A model generated the notes under the pieces. It was not told the DNA's origin and did no database searches. It worked only from the letters and a program-made list of their open reading frames with translations. The translations under genes and the position numbers were made by a program. Shown here piece by piece: positions 1 through 4,116 of a stretch of 5,242 bases of DNA (position 1 is the first letter of the stretch; each line of letters begins with the position of its first letter). The stretch comes from CAZFBR01 sp035353495 [NCBI: uncultured bacterium] (GTDB lineage: Bacteria; DAOPZR01): assembly GCA_964517215.1 (NCBI GenBank), contig CAZFBR010000231.1:1-5242 (forward strand), written 5' to 3'.

Positions 1-95
1 CGGCGGGATTCATCACCCGCGATGCGCGCGAGAAGGAACGCCGCAAGTACGGTCTGCTCAAGGCGCGCAAGCGGCCGCAGTACTCGAAGCGTTAA
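1..95 (+). CDS. rpsI: 30S ribosomal protein S9, C-terminal end (partial)
   Basis: The reading frame starting at base 3 gives 30 residues and a TAA stop at 93-95. The product begins [20 protein letters not shown] and ends in RPQYSKR. This is the diagnostic tail of bacterial S9: the TRDAR-x-x-ER-KYG block followed by a basic extension ending in (F/Y)SKR. By family knowledge this tail reaches into the 30S P site and contacts the initiator or peptidyl tRNA. About 100 N-terminal residues lie outside the window to the left. In most bacteria rpsI follows rplM, so rplM probably lies just upstream (inference). A strong terminator begins 20 nt after the stop, which marks the end of the ribosomal-protein operon. 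Confidence 0.96.
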   Translation, partial: AGFITRDAREKERRKYGLLKARKRPQYSKR

Positions 96-114
96 GTTTT
101 TACTCGTCAGCGAC

Positions 115-147
115 GGGGAGGATGGCTGCGGCCATCCTCCCCTTTTT
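115..147 (+). terminator. Strong intrinsic terminator after rpsI
   Basis: A perfect 12-bp stem (115-126 paired with 131-142) is closed by the four-base loop TGCG and followed directly by five T residues (143-147). The closing pair and loop read C(UGCG)G in RNA, which fits the exceptionally stable UNCG tetraloop class. There is no adjacent A-run on the left side, so it should act mainly on + strand transcription. It separates rpsI from argJ. Confidence 0.92.
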
Positions 148-228
148 GCATGGTGCGGCCCGGGCCTCCCGCCCGGGCGAGGCGGCGGCAGTCCGCCGGC
201 GGCGGGGCCGCCATACCGGAGGAAGAGC
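148..228 (+). promoter_or_regulatory. GC-rich hairpin-prone leader ahead of argJ
   Basis: These 81 bases join the rpsI terminator to argJ and are almost entirely G and C up to the ribosome-binding site. Three short inverted repeats follow each other: 158-165 with 171-178 (8 bp, 5-nt loop), 183-188 with 193-198 (6 bp, 4-nt loop), and 201-205 with 208-212 (5 bp; the 2-nt gap needs opening to form a real loop). I see no -10-like or -35-like box. Such repeats arise easily in very GC-rich DNA, so a regulatory role is only a possibility. The region may simply be the leader of a read-through transcript. Confidence 0.35.
218..223 (+). promoter_or_regulatory. Ribosome-binding site that fixes the argJ start
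   Basis: GGAGGA is a near-perfect Shine-Dalgarno sequence 5 nt before the ATG at 229. It decides the start: the frame is open back to base 22, but the upstream 69 codons run through the rpsI tail, the terminator and the GC-rich leader and do not resemble ArgJ. Confidence 0.85.
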
Positions 229-1392
229 ATGGCCACAGTCAGGGGATTCGTATTCGCGACCGCGCGGGCGGGGATCAAGAGCAAGGGGACGGACCTGGCG
301 CTGATCTACGCCCCCGACGGGTGCACCACGGCGGCGGTGTTCACCACCAACCGCTTCTGCGCGGCGCCGGTGATCCACGGGCGGGCCATGATCAAACGCG
401 GCAGCCCGCGCGCCATTCTCGTCAACAGCGGCAATGCCAACGCCTGCACCGGCAAGGCCGGACTCGCGGCGGTGGCGACGCTCACCGCGCAGCTGGCGCA
501 GAAGCTCGGCATCAGGAGCAGCGAGGCGGTGATGTCGTCCACGGGGGTAATCGGCCATCTCCTGCCGACGGCGAAGATCAGCGCGAAACTCGATGAACTG
601 GCGGCGGGACTCTCGGCCGCGCAGGGGGACCGGGTGGCGCGCGCCATTATGACCACCGATGCCTTCCCGAAAATCGCGGCGGCGTCCTGCCGGCTGGGCG
701 GGAAGAAGGTGACGCTGTACGGGTTTGCCAAGGGCGCGGGGATGATCCATCCCAATATGGCGACCATGCTGGCCTACGTCTTCACCGATGCGAAGGTGGC
801 GAAGGCGACGCTGCAGAAGCTGACCGCGCGGGTGACGGCGACGACGTTCAATGCCATTGTGGTCGACGGCGACATGTCGACCAATGATTCGCTGTTCGTC
901 ATGGCCTCGGGAAAGGCGGGCAACGGTGCGCTGTCGGCCCGGGATGAACAGGCCTTCGCCAGCGCGCTGGAAAAGGTCTGCCGCGAACTGGCCGTCGCCA
1001 TGGTGCGCGACGGCGAGGGCGCCTCGCGCATGATGGAACTCACCGTGACCGGGGCGAAGAGCGCAACGGAAGCGAAGATTGTGGCCAAGAGCGTGGCCCG
1101 GTCGCAGCTTTTGCAGTGCGCGCTGTTCGGTGGCGACCCGAATTGGGGGCGTATCGTTGCCGCAGTCGGCTATAGCGGCATCCCGCTGGATGCCGACAAG
1201 GTTACCGTCAAAGTCGGTAAGGTTATGCTGGTCAAAAACGGCATGCCGTTCCAGAAGGCGCCAGCCAAGTTATTTATGGACAAGAAGATATGCTGCACGA
1301 TCAATCTGAATCGCGGCAAGGCGTCAACGCGGGTCTGGTTCAGCGACCTTACCTATCGTTATGTAACGGTGAACTCGGCGTATCACACATAA
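229..1392 (+). CDS. argJ: Glutamate N-acetyltransferase / amino-acid acetyltransferase ArgJ
   Basis: A complete 387-residue ArgJ, of normal length for the family. ArgJ moves the acetyl group from N-acetylornithine to glutamate in the cyclic arginine pathway; some members also use acetyl-CoA. It acts in the cytoplasm. The precursor cleaves itself at the Ala-Thr bond of GMIHPNMATMLAY (Ala178/Thr179), giving an alpha chain of 178 residues and a beta chain of 209 with Thr179 as nucleophile. Other family blocks are LVNSGNANACTG, STGVIG, VVDGDMSTNDS, DGEGAS (Glu263), GDPNWGR and the C-terminal NSAYHT. Thr142, Lys168, Thr179, Glu263, Asn382 and Thr387 match known substrate-binding positions in order and spacing. 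One oddity is TTDAFPK, with Ala145 where Thr is usual. The start is set by GGAGGA at 218-223. No other arg gene is visible. The 3' quarter is clearly less GC-rich than the rest. Whether it is mono- or bifunctional cannot be read from the sequence. Confidence 0.97.
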   Translation: MATVRGFVFATARAGIKSKGTDLALIYAPDGCTTAAVFTTNRFCAAPVIHGRAMIKRGSPRAILVNSGNANACTGKAGLAAVATLTAQLAQKLGIRSSEAVMSSTGVIGHLLPTAKISAKLDELAAGLSAAQGDRVARAIMTTDAFPKIAAASCRLGGKKVTLYGFAKGAGMIHPNMATMLAYVFTDAKVAKATLQKLTARVTATTFNAIVVDGDMSTNDSLFVMASGKAGNGALSARDEQAFASALEKVCRELAVAMVRDGEGASRMMELTVTGAKSATEAKIVAKSVARSQLLQCALFGGDPNWGRIVAAVGYSGIPLDADKVTVKVGKVMLVKNGMPFQKAPAKLFMDKKICCTINLNRGKASTRVWFSDLTYRYVTVNSAYHT

Positions 1393-1404
1393 TAACTGTT
1401 TATA

Positions 1405-1441
1405 ATTACACATGTTGCTATTAATTGGGATGTTGTGTAAT
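1405..1441. repeat. Inverted repeat ATTACACA/TGTGTAAT upstream of the sigma-factor promoter
   Basis: ATTACACA at 1405-1412 and TGTGTAAT at 1434-1441 are perfect 8-bp inverted arms with 21 bases between them, so arm centres are 29 bp apart. The right arm ends 15 bases before the -35 box of the sigma-factor promoter, a placement typical of activator sites. There is no T-run after it, so it is unlikely to be the argJ terminator. The hexamer ATGTTG also occurs as a direct repeat at 1412-1417 and 1430-1435. The region is AT-rich, which raises the chance of accidental repeats. A binding function is inference. Confidence 0.4.
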
Positions 1442-1456
1442 ATTGGCAAAAATGTG

Positions 1457-1484
1457 TTGACTTTCGGGCGAGCTGTGGTACAAT
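1457..1484 (+). promoter_or_regulatory. Sigma-70-type promoter of the sigma-factor gene
   Basis: The -35 box TTGACT (1457-1462) and -10 box TACAAT (1479-1484) each match the housekeeping consensus at five of six positions, with a 16-bp spacer. Transcription should start near 1491, leaving an untranslated leader of about 50 nt. It lies in the most AT-rich stretch of the window. It suggests that the gene is transcribed by the primary sigma factor and separately from argJ. Confidence 0.75.
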
Positions 1485-1539
1485 ATTCCTTACTGTTTAT
1501 GGTGTCAGTCCAGACGCAGCACAGACGAGGGATATAACG

Positions 1540-2169
1540 ATGGTCCGCTACAGCACACTCGATGACGCTACTGTTCTTGTCGCTGCGCAGCAGGGTAATC
1601 GCCATGCGCAGCGTGCGCTGATCAAGCGGTACCAGCTGCTCATCCATACCGTTGCCGACCGTTTTCGCTCGTTTTTTGCCGATCCCGACGACCTGCGGCA
1701 GGAGGGGAGCATCGGTTTCTGCAAGGCCATCCGCAACTTCGACCCGAAGCGTGACGCGGCGTTTGCCACCTTCGCCCAGCTCTGCATTCGCAGCCAGATC
1801 ATTTCAGCGCTGCGGGCAGCGGCGGCGCTGCGCCACGGCGCACTGAACCAGTCGCTCCCCATCGACGAGGGCGGATTGTACGTTGCGGATACGGCCTGCA
1901 CGCCCGAGATGCGCGTATTGCGTGCGGAAGCGGTGGCGGATATCCGCCGCGCGGTGGCGGCCGGCCTGAATGATCGCGAATACCGGGTGCTGTGCGCGTA
2001 CCTCGACGGCAAGCCTTATACGGTCATTGCGGCGGAACTGGCACTGACCCCGAAGCATATCGACAACACGCTGACCAAGGTCCGGCAGAAGCTCGGCGGC
2101 ATTCTCACCCGCCGCGCGGCCTCGTCGGACATCATGGCCAGCGCCCTGCAGGAACTGACCGCCGCCTGA
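1540..2169 (+). CDS. RNA polymerase sigma factor, SigH-like (sigma-70 family)
   Basis: A 209-residue sigma factor with regions 2 and 4 and no obvious region 3. Residues about 7-95 form region 2; the core-binding and -10-recognition part contains DDLRQEGSIGFCKAIRNF (50-67) and FATFAQLCIRSQIISALR (75-92), including the hallmark DLxQEG. Residues about 140-190 form region 4, with a helix-turn-helix in LDGKPYTVIAAEL and PKHIDNTLTKVRQKL. The spacing and the LDG...Y...I...EL...KxIDN pattern resemble Bacillus SigH (sigma-30) more than typical ECF factors. Its length is close to that of SigH; about 20 residues follow region 4. The ATG is preceded by GAGGG at 1527-1531 with an 8-nt spacer and by its own promoter. 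No anti-sigma gene is adjacent; the next gene is a histidine kinase. Membership in the sigma-70 family is secure. The SigH-like subgroup is likely, but the target regulon is unknown. Confidence 0.88.
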   Translation: MVRYSTLDDATVLVAAQQGNRHAQRALIKRYQLLIHTVADRFRSFFADPDDLRQEGSIGFCKAIRNFDPKRDAAFATFAQLCIRSQIISALRAAAALRHGALNQSLPIDEGGLYVADTACTPEMRVLRAEAVADIRRAVAAGLNDREYRVLCAYLDGKPYTVIAAELALTPKHIDNTLTKVRQKLGGILTRRAASSDIMASALQELTAA

Positions 2170-2186
2170 ACAGCGTTTTTTCGTTG

Positions 2187-2214
2187 CAGCGCCCGCCCGG
2201 GCGGTGCGGTTTTT
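2187..2214 (+). terminator. Possible intrinsic terminator after the sigma-factor gene
   Basis: GCGCC (2189-2193) can pair with GGTGC (2203-2207), including one G-U pair, around a 9-nt loop. An outer C-G pair (2187/2209) follows one mismatch, and five T residues come at 2210-2214. A competing perfect palindrome (2193-2204) sits inside. The stem is short, so termination may be partial. An unrelated run of six T (2176-2181) just after the stop codon has no convincing stem before it. Confidence 0.4.
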
Positions 2215-2239
2215 GGCCAGCAGCCGGCTCGCCAGCAGT

Positions 2240-2268
2240 GGCCGAATTGCCATCGGCCGGCATGCCGG
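2240..2268. repeat. Overlapping GC-rich palindromes in the gap before the kinase
   Basis: GGCCGA (2240-2245) pairs with TCGGCC (2253-2258) across a 7-nt loop. Overlapping it, CCGGCATGCCGG (2257-2268) is a perfect 12-bp palindrome. It ends 6 bases before the -35 box of the kinase promoter, so an operator role is possible. Base composition alone could also produce it. Confidence 0.3.
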
Positions 2269-2274
2269 AAGGGT

Positions 2275-2303
2275 TTGACGGGAACGGGGAAAAGCGTTAG
2301 GAT
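2275..2303 (+). promoter_or_regulatory. Sigma-70-type promoter of the two-component operon
   Basis: TTGACG (2275-2280, five of six consensus bases) and TAGGAT (2298-2303, four of six) are separated by the optimal 17 bp. The predicted start is near the A residues at 2309-2311. It is the best promoter-like match in the gap between the sigma-factor and kinase genes. It would give a leader of about 70 nt before the kinase ATG. Confidence 0.6.
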
Positions 2304-2333
2304 CGTCTAAATCCGAATCGCGGAGAAAATGTC

Positions 2334-2384
2334 ATGCTGCCGGCGGGTGCCGCCGGCGGGTGCTGTCCGCAGAAGTGGCCATGA
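2334..2384 (+). CDS. Possible 16-residue leader peptide, coupled to the kinase
   Basis: An ATG at 2334 opens a 16-codon frame (MLPAGAAGGCCPQKWP) that ends with TGA at 2382-2384. It has a good ribosome-binding site, GGAG at 2322-2325, with 8 nt to the ATG. That is a better site than the weak AGAAG (2371-2375) in front of the kinase ATG. Its stop overlaps the kinase start as ATGA, the classic arrangement for translational coupling. The predicted transcript would include it about 25 nt from its 5' end. The peptide resembles nothing I recognise. It may act only by carrying ribosomes through the hairpin at 2339-2357. It could also be chance, since short frames are common in GC-rich DNA. Confidence 0.4.
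   Translation: MLPAGAAGGCCPQKWP
2339..2363 (+). repeat. Tandem 12-mer repeat forming a hairpin before the kinase start
   Basis: GCCGGCGGGTGC occurs twice, at 2339-2350 and 2352-2363, with a period of 13 bases. Within the pair, GCCGGCGG (2339-2346) and CCGCCGGC (2350-2357) form a perfect 8-bp, all-GC stem with a 3-nt loop. It lies inside the possible leader ORF and 23 nt before the kinase ATG, so the RNA could hinder ribosome access unless the leader is translated. Confidence 0.6.
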
Positions 2385-4114
2385 GCTTCCGCTCGCGTCT
2401 GATACTCTATTTCGGCAGCGTCGTCATCCTGCCGCTCATCCTGTCGCTGTGGTACAGCGGCGAGCACCTGCGCACCGGCCTGGAATACGAGGTTGACCGC
2501 CGGTTGCAGGAGTGTGCGCTTGGCCTGAACGACGCGTTCATGGCGGAAGAGGGCGAGTTACTGCGGCGCAACGCCGCGCTCGATCTGACGGCGGAGATGC
2601 GCGCGTTCCGGGCGACCGGGTCGCGGGCGGCGCTGCTGGCCTGCCTGACCGCGTTGCGCGCGCAGGTCGGCCTGGATTTGTTGGAGGTCGGCGACAGCCG
2701 CGGCGTGGTGGTGGCGCGCGGGCACAAGCCCGGCGATTGGGGCGAGAACAAGCAGGCGACGCCGATCGTCGCGCAGGCGCTGGCCGAGCGGATCGCGGTC
2801 GACGTGGAGGGGGGGATCAACGGGTTTGCCTTGCGCGCGGTGTCACCGATTCGCGACGGTGGCGGCATTATCGGCACGCTGATGACCGGGCGTTATCTTG
2901 ACCAGGCGCGGGTGGAATCGTACCGGCGGCTGACCAGCCTGGAGACGGGCTTTTTCTTCGGCGATGGCTCGTCGTTCACGACCCTGCCCGCCGGCATGCG
3001 CGCGCCGGTGCAGGCGCTGCTGCCGGTGACGGGGCGGATCACCACCTCGGTGCGCGCGCAGCAGGCCGAATACCGGGTGGTGCTGCTGCCGCTGCGCCGG
3101 CATGACGGAACCCCGCTGGGCACGATCATGACTGCGTCGAACGCGGATGCCAGTGCGGAATACTACCGGCGCACGCTTACCATTCTCCTCGTGAACGCGG
3201 CCGCCGGCCTGGCGCTGGCGCTGCTGATCGTGGTCCTGCTGGCGCGGCGGGTGACCCGGCCGCTGCGGCAGCTGACGACGGCGATGGATGTGCTGGGCGC
3301 CGGCCGGCTGGACATGCGCCTGCCGGCGGGCGGTGACGACGAGTTCGGGCACCTGCAGCGGGAATTCAATGCGATGGCGGAACACCTGGAACAGGCCACG
3401 CACCGCATGCAGCAGATGCAGGTGGAACTGCAGCGCGCGGAGAAACTCGCCCTCGCGGGCAAGCTGCTGGCGGAAGTCGCCCACGAGGTGCGCAACCCGC
3501 TCAACGGCCTCAATGCCAATCTTGCCCTGCTCAAGAAGGAGCTGCGGGCCGGCGACCGCGCACGCTGTGATCAGCGGCTGACGGTGATCCATGCCGAGAT
3601 CGAGCGGCTCAACGCCGCGGTCAGCGGGTTCCTTGCCGATGCCGCGCCGCTGGCAGTGAAGCTGCGCGCCACCGATCTGGCGCAGACGGTGCAGCGCGCG
3701 CTGGAATTTACCGCTGCGGTTCGCACCGCGCGCGGGGTCGCGCTGCAGACTGCGGGCCTAACGGCGCCGCTGCCGCTGTTGCATGACGGCGATCTGCTCT
3801 ACCGGGCTGTGCTCAATGTGCTGAACAATGCACTGGATTCGATGCCGCACGGCGGGCAGCTGACGGTGCAGGCGCAGCGCGGCGTCGGCGCCTGGGAACT
3901 GGTGTTCAGCGACACTGGGACGGGGATGACCAGCGAGGAGCAGCAGCGCGTGTGGGAGCCGTTCTTCACGACCAAGGAACGCGGCACGGGCCTGGGCCTC
4001 TCCTTTGCCCTGAAAGTCGTCGAGGCGCATCGCGGGCAGATCCATCTCGACAGCTGGCCGGGGCAGGGCACGTCCGTGACGCTGCGCTTTCCCGACCAAA
4101 CCACGGAGCTTTGA
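2381..4114 (+). CDS. NtrB-like membrane sensor histidine kinase with Cache-type sensor
   Basis: A 577-residue inner-membrane kinase. One membrane segment (about 7-25) and a second (about 266-288) bracket an extracytoplasmic sensor of about 235 residues. The sensor reads as a double Cache domain: VVVARGHKPGDWGE (109-122), then GFALRAVSPI...GTLMTGRYLD (148-174), and a second module containing YRVVLLPLRRHDGTPLGTIM (231-250). Cache domains usually bind small organic acids, amino acids or similar solutes; the ligand here is unknown. A HAMP linker (about 289-341) leads to the dimerisation/phosphoacceptor domain with AHEVRNPLN, where His368 is the phosphorylation site. The ATPase domain has the N box NVLNNALDS (479-487), G1 DTGTGM (511-516), FFTTKERG and G2 GTGLGLS (535-541). 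All catalytic motifs are intact and no receiver is fused. I chose ATG 2381 because the membrane segment follows at once and a leader stop overlaps it. An in-frame GTG at 2360 would add seven residues and lies in the repeat. The partner is the regulator 2 nt downstream. Confidence 0.93.
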   Translation: MSFRSRLILYFGSVVILPLILSLWYSGEHLRTGLEYEVDRRLQECALGLNDAFMAEEGELLRRNAALDLTAEMRAFRATGSRAALLACLTALRAQVGLDLLEVGDSRGVVVARGHKPGDWGENKQATPIVAQALAERIAVDVEGGINGFALRAVSPIRDGGGIIGTLMTGRYLDQARVESYRRLTSLETGFFFGDGSSFTTLPAGMRAPVQALLPVTGRITTSVRAQQAEYRVVLLPLRRHDGTPLGTIMTASNADASAEYYRRTLTILLVNAAAGLALALLIVVLLARRVTRPLRQLTTAMDVLGAGRLDMRLPAGGDDEFGHLQREFNAMAEHLEQATHRMQQMQVELQRAEKLALAGKLLAEVAHEVRNPLNGLNANLALLKKELRAGDRARCDQRLTVIHAEIERLNAAVSGFLADAAPLAVKLRATDLAQTVQRALEFTAAVRTARGVALQTAGLTAPLPLLHDGDLLYRAVLNVLNNALDSMPHGGQLTVQAQRGVGAWELVFSDTGTGMTSEEQQRVWEPFFTTKERGTGLGLSFALKVVEAHRGQIHLDSWPGQGTSVTLRFPDQTTEL

Positions 4115-4116
4115 CC

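Noticed and set aside
22-228. Upstream extension of argJ to an ATG at 22
   Set aside because: The extra 69 codons overlap the rpsI tail in another frame and run through the terminator. Homology and the GGAGGA site place the start at 229.
100-750. A 216-codon minus-strand frame over the first half of argJ
   Set aside because: It crosses the rpsI terminator and argJ, is Arg/Ala-rich and has no motif. It is a shadow of argJ.
1401-1406. Perfect TATAAT -10 box just after argJ
   Set aside because: No -35-like hexamer occurs 16-18 bases upstream (the sequence there is GC-rich coding DNA ending argJ), and the promoter at 1457-1484 is better placed.
1444-1461. Sigma-54-like TGGCAAAAATGTGTTGA before the sigma-factor gene
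   Set aside because: The distance from GG to the second element is two bases too long and the second element lacks the GC dinucleotide. The overlapping TTGACT/TACAAT pair explains the region better.
1395-1500. Direct repeat ACTGTTTAT (1395-1403 and 1492-1500) as mobile-element ends or target-site duplication
   Set aside because: The 88 bases between the copies hold no coding sequence or terminal inverted repeats of an insertion sequence. A 9-mer repeat in AT-rich DNA can be accidental.
2214-2229. Sigma-54-like promoter TGGCCAGCAGCCGGCT before the kinase
   Set aside because: It has the GG-N10-GC spacing, but the -12 part is CGGC rather than TTGC and the rest matches poorly. Chance matches are expected in GC-rich DNA, and a better sigma-70-type promoter lies downstream.
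1992-2300. A 102-codon plus-strand frame overlapping the end of the sigma-factor gene
   Set aside because: Its first half is an alternate frame of sigma region 4. The rest crosses the weak terminator and the kinase promoter, and nothing in it resembles a protein family.
2299-2318. SigH-type promoter (AGGAT...GAAT) ahead of the kinase, which would link it to the upstream sigma factor
   Set aside because: Only 12 bases separate AGGA from GAAT, against about 18 in the Bacillus SigH consensus, so the elements are wrongly spaced.
2360-2380. GTG at 2360 as the kinase start
   Set aside because: It lies within the repeat hairpin and has no clear ribosome-binding site. It adds seven residues of no evident role before the natural basic N-terminus and membrane segment beginning at ATG 2381. 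It is not fully excluded.
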